The translations under genes were made by a program, and so were the position numbers. DNA of 64,000 bases from Serratia marcescens (GTDB lineage: Bacteria; Pseudomonadota; Gammaproteobacteria; Enterobacterales; Enterobacteriaceae): assembly GCA_015548865.1 (NCBI GenBank), contig JADMXW010000001.1, forward strand, positions 186,001-250,000, in the 5' to 3' direction. The first letter of the stretch is position 1; each line of letters begins with the position of its first letter. A model generated the notes under the pieces. It saw only the letters and a program-made list of their open reading frames with translations, was not told the DNA's origin and made no database searches. This document shows, piece by piece, positions 46,569 to 55,658 of the stretch.

Positions 46569-47951
46569 ATGGATACACCGCAGACAACGGATCAGCTAAA
46601 AAGAGGGTTAAAAAACCGCCATATTCAGTTGATCGCATTAGGGGGCGCGGTAGGTACCGGGCTGTTTCTGGGGATTGCGCAAACCATTAAAATGGCTGGG
46701 CCTTCGGTATTGTTGGGCTATGCGATTGCCGGGGTTATCGCTTTCTTTATTATGCGTCAACTGGGGGAAATGGTGGTGGAAGAGCCCGTAGCAGGCTCCT
46801 TTAGCCATTTTGCCAATAAATATTGGGGTAGCTTTGCAGGCTTTATGTCTGGTTGGAACTACTGGGTACTCTATGTGCTGGTCAGCATGGCAGAGCTTTC
46901 TGCGGTTGGTATCTATATCCAATACTGGTTTCCTGATGTGCCGACCTGGGTTTCCGCAGCCGTTTTCTTTCTGTTGATTAACGCTGTCAATCTTACCAAT
47001 GTCAAAGTCTATGGTGAAATGGAGTTCTGGTTTGCCATCATTAAAGTGGCGGCTATCATCGGTATGATTGTTTTCGGTGGTTATCTGTTGATGAGTGGTC
47101 GTGGTGGGCCAGAGGCGAGTGTCGCTAATCTGTGGCAGTATGGCGGGTTCTTTCCCAACGGGTTTGGCGGCCTGGTGATGGCGATGGCCGTCATCATGTT
47201 TTCTTTTGGCGGTCTGGAACTGGTAGGAATAACCGCTGCCGAGGCCAGCGAGCCGGAGAAAAGCATTCCGCGCGCCACCAATCAGGTTATTTACCGCATT
47301 CTTCTGTTTTATGTGGGCGCGTTAGCGGTGCTGCTATCTCTTTATCCCTGGCAGAAGGTGGTGGAAGGCGGCAGCCCGTTCGTGCTGATTTTTCACGCGC
47401 TGGATAGCAACGTGGTGGCGACCGTGCTCAATCTGGTGGTGCTTTCAGCTGCGCTCTCGGTGTACAACAGCTGTGTCTATTGTAACAGCCGTATGTTGTT
47501 TGGCTTGGCTAAACAGGGCAATGCGCCACGCGCGCTGCTAAACATCAATAAGCGTGGCATTCCTTTGACAGCGCTGGGCGTATCGGCATTGGCGACCGGG
47601 CTGTGTGTGGTGCTCAACTATTTGATGCCGGGCAAAGCGTTTGAACTGTTGATGGCGCTGGTGGTGTCTGCATTGGTGATTAACTGGGCGATGATTTGCA
47701 TTACGCATCTTAAGTTTCGCCATGCGATGCAGGTGGCCGCAAAGGAAACGCGTTTTAAAAGCTGGGGCTACCCGGTGACGAATGTGATTTGCCTGCTGTT
47801 TCTGGCGGGAATTTTGGTAATCATGGCGATGACGCCCGGCATCCAAATCTCGGTATGGCTGATTCCCGTGTGGCTGGTGGTGATGGCTATTGCTTATCGC
47901 GTGAGGAACCGTAACAGTGCGTCGGCAGATATTGCGGTCAGTGACGTGTAA
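46569..47951 (+). CDS. aroP: Aromatic amino acid permease, AroP-like
   Basis: A 460-residue APC-family transporter with 12 membrane helices. It is close to AroP and PheP of E. coli throughout: LKRGLKNRHIQLIALGGAVGTGLF, MRQLGEMVVEEPVAGSFSHFA, VIMFSFGGLELVGITAAEA and SVYNSCVYCNSRMLFGLA. Closest by eye is AroP, general uptake of Phe, Tyr and Trp by proton symport. Divergence from an Lrp-type regulator and closeness to tyrB suggest a local aromatic amino-acid function. Ends before a bidirectional terminator. Confidence 0.88.
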   Translation: MDTPQTTDQLKRGLKNRHIQLIALGGAVGTGLFLGIAQTIKMAGPSVLLGYAIAGVIAFFIMRQLGEMVVEEPVAGSFSHFANKYWGSFAGFMSGWNYWVLYVLVSMAELSAVGIYIQYWFPDVPTWVSAAVFFLLINAVNLTNVKVYGEMEFWFAIIKVAAIIGMIVFGGYLLMSGRGGPEASVANLWQYGGFFPNGFGGLVMAMAVIMFSFGGLELVGITAAEASEPEKSIPRATNQVIYRILLFYVGALAVLLSLYPWQKVVEGGSPFVLIFHALDSNVVATVLNLVVLSAALSVYNSCVYCNSRMLFGLAKQGNAPRALLNINKRGIPLTALGVSALATGLCVVLNYLMPGKAFELLMALVVSALVINWAMICITHLKFRHAMQVAAKETRFKSWGYPVTNVICLLFLAGILVIMAMTPGIQISVWLIPVWLVVMAIAYRVRNRNSASADIAVSDV

Positions 47952-47957
47952 TTGATG

Positions 47958-47986
47958 AAAAAAGGCGTACCCTGCGGTACGCCTTT
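47958..47986. terminator. Bidirectional terminator between aroP-like gene and alr
   Basis: AAAGGCGTACC and GGTACGCCTTT form an 11-base stem; the minus strand reads TTTTTT after it, ending alr, and the plus strand ends the permease gene. Confidence 0.85.
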
Positions 47987-47991
47987 AAGCG

Positions 47992-49071
47992 TTAATCGTC
48001 GAGATATTCCAACGCCAGACGCTGTGTTACGCGGGTAATCAGCTCGTAAGCACTGATGCCTGTGTGAGCGGCGATCCGCTCTGCGGGCAGTGCTTCTCCC
48101 CACAAAACAACCTCATCACCGACCTGCTCCTGCGCGTTTGGCCCAAGATCGACCGTCAACATATCCATCGACACCCGTCCCACCAATGGCACTTCACGGC
48201 CATTGACCAACACGGGTGTACCAAACGGTGCTGTGCGTGGATAGCCATCGCCGTAACCCATCGCGACCACACCTAGCAAGGTGTCGCGTTCGCTGGTCCA
48301 AGTACAACCGTACCCCTCGGATTCACCTGCTTTGTGCTCACGCACCGCGATCAGGCGTGAGGTGAGCGTCATGGCAGGTTGCAGACCAAAATGTGTGGCC
48401 GTTTCCGAGGACAGCGGCGAGACGCCGTAGAGAATTATCCCCGGTCGTACCTGGCTGCGGTGTGCCTGGGGCCAGAGCAGAATTCCGCCGGAGGCAGCAA
48501 TAGATTGCGCGCCAGGTTTCCCTTCGACAAAAGCATCAAAACAGGCGATCTGCTTCAGAGTAGTATTAAACTCAGGTTCATCGGCGCGGCAAAAATGGCT
48601 CATGATATTCACTGGTTGCACCACATTGCGGCACTGTGTCAGCCGTTGATAAAACGCTTCTGCCTTATCGGGACGCACTCCCAGTCGGTGCATGCCGGTA
48701 TCGAGTTTCATCCACACGGTAAGGGGGTGAGGTAAATCGACTTGCTCCAATGCCACCAACTGTTCAACGCTGTGTACAGCGGTTTCCAATTGATGCTGCG
48801 CCAATAGGGGAAGATCGTCTGCTGAGAAAAAACCTTCGAGCAGCAGGATGGGCTTTTTGATGCCTGCCTTACGCAGCGCAAGCGCTTCCGAGAGTCGGGC
48901 AACGCCGAAGCAGTCGGCATCTTGAAGGGTATTGGCGCATTCTACTGCGCCATGGCCGTATGCATTGGCCTTGATGACGGCGACCAGCCGACTATTAGGC
49001 GCTAACTGACGCACGCGCTGCATATTGTGACGCAATGCGCGGCGGCTGATGACGGCGGTTGCCGTTTTCAT
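47992..49071 (-). CDS. alr: Alanine racemase
   Basis: A 359-residue PLP fold-type III enzyme that makes D-alanine for peptidoglycan. The PLP lysine is in [11 protein letters not shown] near residue 34; the catalytic Tyr lies in the [13 protein letters not shown] block near 254, and [10 protein letters not shown] is conserved. It is 38 bases downstream of dnaB on the same strand, the standard enterobacterial arrangement, so this is Alr rather than DadX. Confidence 0.96.
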   Translation of the reverse strand: MKTATAVISRRALRHNMQRVRQLAPNSRLVAVIKANAYGHGAVECANTLQDADCFGVARLSEALALRKAGIKKPILLLEGFFSADDLPLLAQHQLETAVHSVEQLVALEQVDLPHPLTVWMKLDTGMHRLGVRPDKAEAFYQRLTQCRNVVQPVNIMSHFCRADEPEFNTTLKQIACFDAFVEGKPGAQSIAASGGILLWPQAHRSQVRPGIILYGVSPLSSETATHFGLQPAMTLTSRLIAVREHKAGESEGYGCTWTSERDTLLGVVAMGYGDGYPRTAPFGTPVLVNGREVPLVGRVSMDMLTVDLGPNAQEQVGDEVVLWGEALPAERIAAHTGISAYELITRVTQRLALEYLDD

Positions 49072-49109
49072 TTCTACTGTCCTTAACGCAGTCCGCTCAG
49101 GTGCGTTAT

Positions 49110-50516
49110 TTATTCATCATCGTATTGTGGACCGGCGTAATTATCAAAACGCGACCACTGCCCGTTGAAGGTCAACCGAACGGTACCGATAGGACCGTTA
49201 CGCTGTTTCCCCAAGATAATCTCAGCGATACCTTTCAAATCGCTGTTTTCATGATAAACCTCATCACGATAGATAAACATAATCAGGTCGGCATCCTGCT
49301 CGATAGAACCGGATTCACGCAGGTCCGAGTTGACTGGACGTTTGTCCGCTCGCTGCTCCAGACTACGGTTAAGCTGAGAGAGTGCGACCACTGGCACTTG
49401 CAATTCTTTTGCCAATGCTTTGAGTGAACGGGAAATTTCGGCTATCTCGAGCGTTCGGTTATCCGAAAGGGCGGGTACCCGCATCAATTGCAGGTAGTCA
49501 ATCATGATCATGCTCAAGCCGTCGTGTTCGCGGAAAACGCGACGTGCGCGTGAGCGCACTTCTGTGGGGGTCAGGCCGGAAGAGTCATCAATATACATGT
49601 TCTTCTTCTCCAGCAGGATACCCATGGTGCTGGAAATGCGAGCCCAATCTTCGTCATCTAGCTGGCCGGTACGGATACGGGTTTGATCAACCCGAGACAA
49701 CGATGCGAGCATACGCATCATGATCTGTTCACCGGGCATTTCCAGGCTGAAGATCAGTACCGGCTTTTCTTGCATCATGGCCGCATTTTCACACAGGTTC
49801 ATCGCGAAGGTCGTTTTCCCCATTGAGGGGCGCGCTGCGACGATGATCAAATCCGATTTTTGCAACCCGGCGGTTTTCTTATCCAGATCCTGATAACCAG
49901 TAGAGACGCCGGTCACCCCGTCGTGCGGGCGCTGATACAACTGCTCAATACGTGAGACGGTATCTTCCAGAATGCGATCGATACTTTTTGGGCCTTCATC
50001 TTTGCTGGCACGGTTTTCGGCTATCTGAAACACGCGCGATTCCGCCAGATCCAGCAGATCTTCACTGCTGCGACCCTGCGGATCGTAGCCCGCATCGGCA
50101 ATCTCGTGAGCGACGGCGATCATTTCACGCACCACGGCCCGTTCGCGCACGATATCGGCATAGGCGCTGATGTTGGCGGCGCTGGGGGTGTTTTTGGCCA
50201 ATTCTGCCAGATACGCAAAACCGCCGACGGTATCCAGCTCGCCCTTTTGCTCCAATGATTCGGACAAGGTGATCAAATCGATGGGTTTGCTCATTTCCAG
50301 CAGACGCTGCATTTCGCTGAAAATCAGACGGTGTGCGCGATTATAAAAGTCGTTAGCAACGACGCGTTCTGCGACGTTATCCCAGCGCTCGTTGTCGAGC
50401 ATTAGCCCGCCCAGAACCGACTGTTCCGCTTCCAGTGAATGAGGAGGAAGTTTTAATCCTTCCACCTGTCGGTCACGGGGCGGAGTCGAAGATTGTGCGG
50501 TGCGCTTTTCTGCCAT
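49110..50516 (-). CDS. dnaB: Replicative DNA helicase
   Basis: A 468-residue hexameric 5'-3' helicase. The N-terminal collar domain ([19 protein letters not shown]) and RecA-like C-terminal domain are complete: Walker [14 protein letters not shown], Walker [11 protein letters not shown], and [31 protein letters not shown]. Length is near E. coli DnaB (471). It is upstream of alr, with qor divergent across an ERIC-like repeat. Confidence 0.98.
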   Translation of the reverse strand: MAEKRTAQSSTPPRDRQVEGLKLPPHSLEAEQSVLGGLMLDNERWDNVAERVVANDFYNRAHRLIFSEMQRLLEMSKPIDLITLSESLEQKGELDTVGGFAYLAELAKNTPSAANISAYADIVRERAVVREMIAVAHEIADAGYDPQGRSSEDLLDLAESRVFQIAENRASKDEGPKSIDRILEDTVSRIEQLYQRPHDGVTGVSTGYQDLDKKTAGLQKSDLIIVAARPSMGKTTFAMNLCENAAMMQEKPVLIFSLEMPGEQIMMRMLASLSRVDQTRIRTGQLDDEDWARISSTMGILLEKKNMYIDDSSGLTPTEVRSRARRVFREHDGLSMIMIDYLQLMRVPALSDNRTLEIAEISRSLKALAKELQVPVVALSQLNRSLEQRADKRPVNSDLRESGSIEQDADLIMFIYRDEVYHENSDLKGIAEIILGKQRNGPIGTVRLTFNGQWSRFDNYAGPQYDDE

Positions 50517-50595
50517 GGGATTGCGTTCTTTATCGGTTGATTTGTCATTCTATAAAGGGGCATTGTATACGAAACTGACGTGATAAAAACCGTTC

Positions 50596-50788
50596 TATAC
50601 CCGTCATACTTCAAGTTGCAGATGTGTTGGCTGCGTTCGCTCACCCGAATCACTTACTTGCGTAAGCTCACCGGGATGAATGAATCTATTCACCCTACGG
50701 GCCAGCGCAGGCGCTGTTCAAATCTGTTCCAGACGGATTTGTCACGCATTTGCTGCCTTTCTGCAACTCGAACTATTTAGGGTATATA
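50596..50788. repeat. Full-length ERIC-like palindromic repeat
   Basis: Arms TATACCCGTCATACTTCAAG and ...CGAACTATTTAGGGTATA are imperfect inverted repeats. The interior TTCGCTCACCCGAATCACTT...GTAAGCTCACCGGGAT matches the classical ERIC core. About 193 bases, longer than the 127-base E. coli form. It occupies most of the gap between dnaB and qor, so the qor promoter may lie inside or just after it. Confidence 0.8.
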
Positions 50789-50835
50789 CACTGGCATCCG
50801 CGTGTTTATCGCATGGGATTGTACAAGGAGAAAAC

Positions 50836-51825
50836 ATGGCAAAACGCATTCAATTCAGCGCCCACGGTGGCCCTGATGTGTTGGAGTACGTTGATTTTAC
50901 CCCGCGTGAACCGGCGGCGGGTGAAGTGCAAATTGAAAACCGCGCAGTCGGGATTAACTTTATCGATACCTATGTGCGCAGTGGACTTTACCCGGTGCAG
51001 GCCTTTCCGTCAGGGTTGGGCACTGAAGCTGCTGGGGTGGTGGTGAACATTGGCTCTGGTGTGAACGATTTTCAGGTTGGCGATCGCGTGGTGTATGCGC
51101 AAGCTGGGTTAGGTGCTTATAGCGAGGTGCACAACGTGGTGGCGGATCGCGTGGCGCATCTGCCAGGTGCCATCAGTTTTGAACAGGGGGCGGCATCCTT
51201 CCTTAAAGGACTGACGGTGTACTACCTGCTGCGTGAAACGTATGAGATTAAGTCTGGTGAGACATTCCTGTTCCACGCGGCAGCCGGTGGTGTTGGCCTG
51301 ATCGCTTGCCAATGGGCCAAAGCGTTGGGCGCGAAACTTATCGGCACGGTCGGGTCAGACGACAAGGCTGCGCTGGCGAGTCAGGCTGGCGCCTGGGCTA
51401 CCATCAACTATCGTAGCGAGAATATTGCGCAGCGCATACTGGAATTAACCGATGGGCAGAAAGTGCCTGTGGTGTACGACTCCGTAGGCAAAGACACGTG
51501 GGAGGCATCTCTTGATAGCCTGCGCCGTCGCGGTTTGATGGTGAGTTTCGGTAACGCTTCTGGTCCAGTCACCGGCGTGAATCTGGGCATTCTGAACCAG
51601 AAAGGATCGCTTTATGTGACGCGTCCGTCTCTGTTTGGTTATGTGACCAATCGCGCCGAGTTGGATAAAGCGAGCAGCGAGCTGTTTTCTTTGATTGCCA
51701 GCGGTGCCATTAAGGTGGATGTAGCTGCCAGCCAAATCTTCGGGCTGTCGGAGGCCCAGAAAGCGCATCGCGCACTGGAAAGCCGCCAGACGCACGGTTC
51801 CAGCCTGCTGATCCCTGGTCGCTAA
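50836..51825 (+). CDS. qor: Quinone oxidoreductase (zeta-crystallin type)
   Basis: A 329-residue MDR-family NADPH:quinone reductase matching E. coli QorA (327). NADP-binding AAAGGVGLIACQWAKALGAK is near residue 150; no zinc ligands are present. The start at 50836 is fixed by AAGGAG; the longer open frame reads through the upstream repeat. The position divergent from dnaB is conserved. Confidence 0.95.
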   Translation: MAKRIQFSAHGGPDVLEYVDFTPREPAAGEVQIENRAVGINFIDTYVRSGLYPVQAFPSGLGTEAAGVVVNIGSGVNDFQVGDRVVYAQAGLGAYSEVHNVVADRVAHLPGAISFEQGAASFLKGLTVYYLLRETYEIKSGETFLFHAAAGGVGLIACQWAKALGAKLIGTVGSDDKAALASQAGAWATINYRSENIAQRILELTDGQKVPVVYDSVGKDTWEASLDSLRRRGLMVSFGNASGPVTGVNLGILNQKGSLYVTRPSLFGYVTNRAELDKASSELFSLIASGAIKVDVAASQIFGLSEAQKAHRALESRQTHGSSLLIPGR

Positions 51826-51844
51826 TCGCGTTGGACGATAAAAG

Positions 51845-51870
51845 TAAGGGCCCCAAATGGGGCCCTTGTT
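51845..51870 (+). terminator. Terminator after qor
   Basis: TAAGGGCCCC and GGGGCCCTTG form a 10-base GC-rich stem with an AAAT loop 20 bases after the stop. T tail is short (TTGTTA). Confidence 0.65.
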
Positions 51871-52195
51871 ACTGCATTATTTCTGATATTTCATCATGCT
51901 GTATGTAGGGTACAGCGTGGCGAACGTCAGCGCATCGAGGCGTAGTTTTTTTGGATGATGATGCTCTGACGCGGATGAAATCATTTTTATTGATTCACAC
52001 AGGCCGCGAGACCTGTGAGTATTACCGGTTACGTAAACCGCCTTGCTACATGGAGGCAGTCATAGTGACCAAGAGCCGCCATCCTAGCAGCGGCTCAAGG
52101 GAAAAAATATCTGCTGGCGCACAAAATTGGAGTAAATCGTGGCGGAGCTACGCTGATAGAAGCGGTATTTGCTGCTGATGTCACAGTGCGCTGTC
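51871..52195. other. Gene-free region with a cluster of hairpins
   Basis: Between the qor terminator and pspG. Four hairpins follow one another within ~110 bases: CACAGG/CCTGTG, CGGTT/AACCG, GCC/GGC and GAGCCGC/GCGGCTC (about 51997-52105). One frame across it reads GRETCEYYRLRK, faintly like the middle of Hok-type toxins, but without their membrane segment. It may be a small RNA or a decayed type I toxin locus. Confidence 0.3.
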
Positions 52196-52417
52196 TTAGC
52201 GGTAATCACGTAGCGGTTTTTGCTGCCAATGGCGCCATAGCCAAACGATCGCCACGGCCAACAGCAGCCAGGGCAATACCTTTATGGCTGTTACAATCAC
52301 CCCGCCCACCAGCATCACCACGGCAGCAATCACCAGCGCGCACAGCACGCCGATCAGTGAAATGCCAGTTACCATCAACATTATAAAAAAGCCCACAACG
52401 AACAAAAACTCCAGCAT
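52196..52417 (-). CDS. pspG: Envelope stress protein PspG
   Basis: A 73-residue inner-membrane protein with three hydrophobic stretches; MLEFLFVVGFFIMLMVTG and IKVLPWLLLAVAIVW match E. coli PspG (80 residues). It belongs to the phage-shock response to membrane damage. It is in its standard place between qor and dusA and is preceded by a sigma-54 promoter. Confidence 0.93.
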   Translation of the reverse strand: MLEFLFVVGFFIMLMVTGISLIGVLCALVIAAVVMLVGGVIVTAIKVLPWLLLAVAIVWLWRHWQQKPLRDYR

Positions 52418-52471
52418 GATTCCTCTCCTCTGTCAGGTGTCCCGGTGCAACGGCAATCTCTGAAGCGTTAT

Positions 52472-52488
52472 TACAAAAAATATGCCAA
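52472..52488 (-). promoter_or_regulatory. Sigma-54 promoter of pspG
   Basis: On the minus strand TTGGCATATTTTTTGTA fits the -24/-12 consensus (YTGGCACGNNNNTTGCW) with the GG and the T-tract at proper spacing. The predicted start near 52460 lies ~43 bases before the ATG. PspF-dependent activation is expected from E. coli. Confidence 0.75.
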
Positions 52489-52494
52489 CAGTGA

Positions 52495-52525
52495 CCCTCT
52501 GATAACTTATTGATTTATCAGAGGG
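52495..52525. repeat. Perfect 11-base inverted repeat next to the pspG promoter
   Basis: CCCTCTGATAA and TTATCAGAGGG surround a nine-base spacer, seven bases upstream of the -24 element. Either a dusA end hairpin (55 bases after its stop, but without a T tail) or a protein-binding site for pspG. Confidence 0.55.
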
Positions 52526-52579
52526 TGATTCGATTGAAAGAGGTAAGTTGTGGTGGTTTTTACTAATTGTTGGTTTTTT

Positions 52580-53584
52580 TTATGCTACGCGATGGCGCAC
52601 TAATGCCAATGCGGCTTCCAGCACGGGAATGCCCGCACCGGGCTTGTGGGCATTTTCACTTAAATGGCGACGCCATTGGCGCGCGCCGGGGATACCCTGG
52701 AATAAACCGAGCATATGGCGGGTAATGTGACCGAGACTGGCACCGTATGTCAGCTCATGTTCAATGTAAGGGTACATTGCTTCCACCACCTGAACGGAGT
52801 TGGCAGCAGGTGCCTTGGCACCAAACAGGTACGTATCGACATTCAGCAGTAGATCCGGGTTCTGATAGGCTTCACGCCCCATCATCACGCCATCGAGCTG
52901 CGCCAAATGCGTTTTTGCTTCTTCCAATGTTTTTACGCCGCCGTTAATAGCGATGGTCAACGTAGGGAAATCACGTTTGAGTTGATAGACGCGAGGATAA
53001 TCCAACGGAGGAATTTCGCGATTCTCTTTTGGGCTCAGGCCGGAAAGCCAAGCTTTACGCGCATGAATAATAAAGGTGTCACATTGGCCGCGTTCTGCCA
53101 CCGTGTGAATAAAATCGCACAGGAAGGCGTAACTATCCTGATCGTCAATGCCGATTCGGGTTTTTACCGTGACGGGTATTGCGACCCGATCGCGCATTGC
53201 TTTGATGCAATCGGCAACCAACTCAGCTTCTGCCATCAGGCAGGCACCAAAGCGCCCATTTTGCACTCGATCTGAAGGACAGCCGACGTTAAGGTTGATT
53301 TCATCGTAGCCACGCTGCTCCGCCAACTGTGCGCATTGCGCCAGTGCGGCCGGATCGCTGCCGCCCAGTTGTAGTGCCACTGGGTGCTCTTCTTCGCTAT
53401 ACGCCAGATAGTCGCCCTTGCCGTGAAGAATGGCACCGGTGGTCACCATCTCGGTATACAGCAGTGTTTGACGCGTTAACTGGCGGTGGAAATAACGGCA
53501 ATGGCGATCGGTCCAATCGAGCATAGGCGCGATGGAGAAGCGTTGTGCAGGGAAAGGGCGATGAGTATCAGAAGATGGGTGCAT
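52580..53584 (-). CDS. dusA: tRNA-dihydrouridine(20/20a) synthase
   Basis: A 334-residue FMN enzyme reducing uridines 20 and 20a in tRNA D-loops. The flavin barrel begins [40 protein letters not shown] carries the catalytic Cys; the C-terminal helical domain ([21 protein letters not shown]) binds tRNA. The start at 53584 (MHPSSDTH) is nearer the E. coli length (345) than the longer frame. dusA is a frequent integration target, but both ends are intact here. Confidence 0.96.
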   Translation of the reverse strand: MHPSSDTHRPFPAQRFSIAPMLDWTDRHCRYFHRQLTRQTLLYTEMVTTGAILHGKGDYLAYSEEEHPVALQLGGSDPAALAQCAQLAEQRGYDEINLNVGCPSDRVQNGRFGACLMAEAELVADCIKAMRDRVAIPVTVKTRIGIDDQDSYAFLCDFIHTVAERGQCDTFIIHARKAWLSGLSPKENREIPPLDYPRVYQLKRDFPTLTIAINGGVKTLEEAKTHLAQLDGVMMGREAYQNPDLLLNVDTYLFGAKAPAANSVQVVEAMYPYIEHELTYGASLGHITRHMLGLFQGIPGARQWRRHLSENAHKPGAGIPVLEAALALVRHRVA

Positions 53585-53740
53585 ACGTCTTACTGTGTCT
53601 GGTAAATATCTATCCCTATACAGGGAAACCTGAGCACATTGTATCATTGAAAGCCGGTGTCATCGACACCGGCTTGAGGTTGCAGACAAACCCGTCTAAA
53701 GCAGACATTCCTGCCTAACGCCATCATTCCCACCCACCAC

Positions 53741-53875
53741 CGTCATTCCCGCGCAGGCGGGAATCTCTTGCAGGTGAAACGCGTTTCCTCTCTCAGAGAT
53801 CCCCGGCTTTCGCCGAGGATGACGCAGAGGAAGCCAAGGATGACGAAGGGAAAGTCAAGGATGACGGTAAAGCAG
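53741..53875. repeat. Short palindrome and 21-base tandem repeat
   Basis: CGTCATTCCCGCGCAGGCGG forms an inverted repeat with the following GGAAT (ATTCCCGC/GCGGGAAT), then GAGATCCCCGGC, then two full 21-base units starting AGGATGACG at 53816 and 53837 and a partial one at 53858. This is a REP-like element in the 312-base gap upstream of dusA. No gene is visible there. Confidence 0.65.
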
Positions 53876-53896
53876 TTTACGCTTTGTGAACGTAGC

Positions 53897-54553
53897 TTAT
53901 GCCACCAAATCGCCGATTTTGATCTGCAAAAAAGCGCGCCATGCGGTCATGTTGCCTAGAAACTCGACCGTCTGCACAATCTCTCTGCTGCCGTCGGCGG
54001 TTTCCAACACAAAGGTGGGAAAACCGTGCCCACCTGTTTTTGCCAGTAATGCGCGACTGTGCTTGAAATGTTGCTCCAGACCATCAGCATTGACGAAAGC
54101 ATACTCATTGGCAAAGGCAACACTGTCCAACCCGATTTCACTGGCACACTGTGTTAACACGGTGACATCCGCAATTTTTCTGCCCTGTTCGTAATGCGCA
54201 CGTTGCACGTGGTGCAGCATCTCATAGCCTTTGTTTGCCATACGCTCCGCCGCAAGAACGGCGGCTGTCGGCGGTGCGGAATCCAGTACCACACTGGTGT
54301 CGCGCAGCAGCTTATCGAAGTAAGGCTGACCAAAAGGCTGGCCGGTCAGCGCTGCGATACGCTGATCGTGAGGCAGTACGTAGTCATGCCACTGCGGCGT
54401 GACCTGACGACGGTTACTGCCCGTCATCATGCCGCCACCGTGCAGCACCACATTGACGCCTGACATCTCATGTGCGGCCTGTGCCAGTGGCGCGGCACCG
54501 TAGCACCAGCCACACAGCGGGTCATAAATATAGTGCAGGGTTACTGCGGCCAT
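53897..54553 (-). CDS. DsbA-family thioredoxin-fold protein (FrnE-like)
   Basis: A 218-residue protein with the redox motif CGWC (YDPLCGWCYGAAPL) at residues ~14-17 and cis-Pro loop GGHGFPTFVLE near 180. The helical insertion between them is typical of the FrnE/2-hydroxychromene isomerase-like DsbA group. No signal peptide is seen, so a cytoplasmic thiol-disulfide or thiol-conjugate role is likely. Its start overlaps the end of the MBL-fold gene by 13 bases, so the two are translationally coupled. Confidence 0.85.
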   Translation of the reverse strand: MAAVTLHYIYDPLCGWCYGAAPLAQAAHEMSGVNVVLHGGGMMTGSNRRQVTPQWHDYVLPHDQRIAALTGQPFGQPYFDKLLRDTSVVLDSAPPTAAVLAAERMANKGYEMLHHVQRAHYEQGRKIADVTVLTQCASEIGLDSVAFANEYAFVNADGLEQHFKHSRALLAKTGGHGFPTFVLETADGSREIVQTVEFLGNMTAWRAFLQIKIGDLVA

Positions 54554-55419
54554 TTCATTTCACCTTTGAGCACTTTTGCGCTCAGTTCCAAACTGGATTC
54601 TTCGTGAAGAGCAGGGTAATGCTTTTTCATTGTTTCAATCAATTCGGCAGAATCTTTACTGGTAGCCAGCGCTTTTTCCAGCGTGTTCAGGTAATTCAGG
54701 CTGAACGTGACGCTACTCAGGCTGTAATCCACCGGCGGCAAAAAGTGACCAGGAATCACTTGTTTCGGCTTCAGTTGTTCAATCTGTTGTAGCGTCTGGC
54801 GCCAGTCAGCGCGAGATTGCGGTGTTTGCGTATCGGCAATCCACAGGTGGATATTAGCAGAAACCGGAATCCCCCCAACTACGGTACTCAGAGACGGGAT
54901 CCACACGAAGGTGCGATCCGGTGTCGGACCCGTCAGGCCTTTCACTTCGAGCTTCTGGCCGTCGACGGTGAAGCTGTCACCCTGCAACGGGGTTGGGACG
55001 ATGATTTTTTGCGGTGCATTTTCTTTCATAATCGGGCCCCAGTAGGCCACTTTACCTGCTTGGCTGGCTTCAATCGCCTCGATAGTTGCAGGAGTAGCAA
55101 TCACTTTCGCATCCGGGAAGGCGGCTTTGATCACATCCAGACCAAAGTAATAGTCCGGATCGGAATGGCTGATATAAATGGTTTTCAGCGGTTTGCCCGT
55201 CGCTTTAATGCGATCTACCAGCGTTTGTGCATCGTTACGTTGGAACTGGGCGTCAATCAGTGCCACTTCATGTTCACCGACAATCAGAGAGGAGGATACA
55301 GGGAAAATACTGGCTTCACCGGGGTTAAAGACTTCAAGCTTCAGAGGTGAAGCGGCGTGAACCACGGAAGTCATACTGAGGGCGGCAGCGGCAACCAGCG
55401 TTAAGGTAGATTTTTTCAT
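54541..55419 (-). CDS. Exported MBL-fold protein with altered zinc motif
   Basis: A 292-residue protein with a signal peptide (MKKSTLTLVAAAALSMTSVVHA). The metallo-beta-lactamase fold is recognisable: SSSLIVGEHEVALIDAQF, then IYISHSDPDYYFG and, late, VIPGHFLPP. The canonical HxHxDH reads HSDPDY, so two of the three histidines are missing while the Asp and later His remain; one or both metal sites are probably changed. Start at 55419 fits GGAG and the signal peptide. It lies upstream of and overlaps the DsbA-like gene and is divergent from a LysR-type regulator. Confidence 0.85.
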   Translation of the reverse strand: MKKSTLTLVAAAALSMTSVVHAASPLKLEVFNPGEASIFPVSSSLIVGEHEVALIDAQFQRNDAQTLVDRIKATGKPLKTIYISHSDPDYYFGLDVIKAAFPDAKVIATPATIEAIEASQAGKVAYWGPIMKENAPQKIIVPTPLQGDSFTVDGQKLEVKGLTGPTPDRTFVWIPSLSTVVGGIPVSANIHLWIADTQTPQSRADWRQTLQQIEQLKPKQVIPGHFLPPVDYSLSSVTFSLNYLNTLEKALATSKDSAELIETMKKHYPALHEESSLELSAKVLKGEMKWPQ

Positions 55420-55452
55420 CGCAGGAACTCCATTCATTATTCGGTAAAAGGT

Positions 55453-55560
55453 TATACCCGTCATACTTCAAGCTGCATGTACGCTCGTCCTAAAGGGCCA
55501 GCGCACGCGCTGTTCAAAACGTTAACGTTTTGTCCTGCAACTCGAATTATTTTGGGTAAT
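55453..55560. repeat. ERIC-like palindromic repeat (short copy)
   Basis: TATACCCGTCATACTTCAAG at one end and CTGCAACTCGAATTATTTTG at the other match the arms of the copy at 50596-50788; the ERIC core is mostly deleted but GGGCCAGCGCACGCGCTGTT remains. It lies in the divergent promoter region between the MBL-fold and LysR-type genes. Confidence 0.75.
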
Positions 55561-55658
55561 TTCATTTAAAAGTACGCAACGGGGGCTATCTTAGGTTGCA
55601 TTTATCGAAATAAAAATGGCTAAATAGTGGCTTCTCTGTTGCATAAATCGAGCTAATC

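Noticed and set aside
51951-52178. 75-codon plus-strand ORF between qor and pspG
   Set aside because: Composition is unlike a protein, it is full of hairpin-forming sequence, and the Hok similarity is too faint to call a gene.
52580-53584. Integrated element at dusA
   Set aside because: dusA is a common attachment site, but both ends are intact and no integrase or duplicated dusA end is present.
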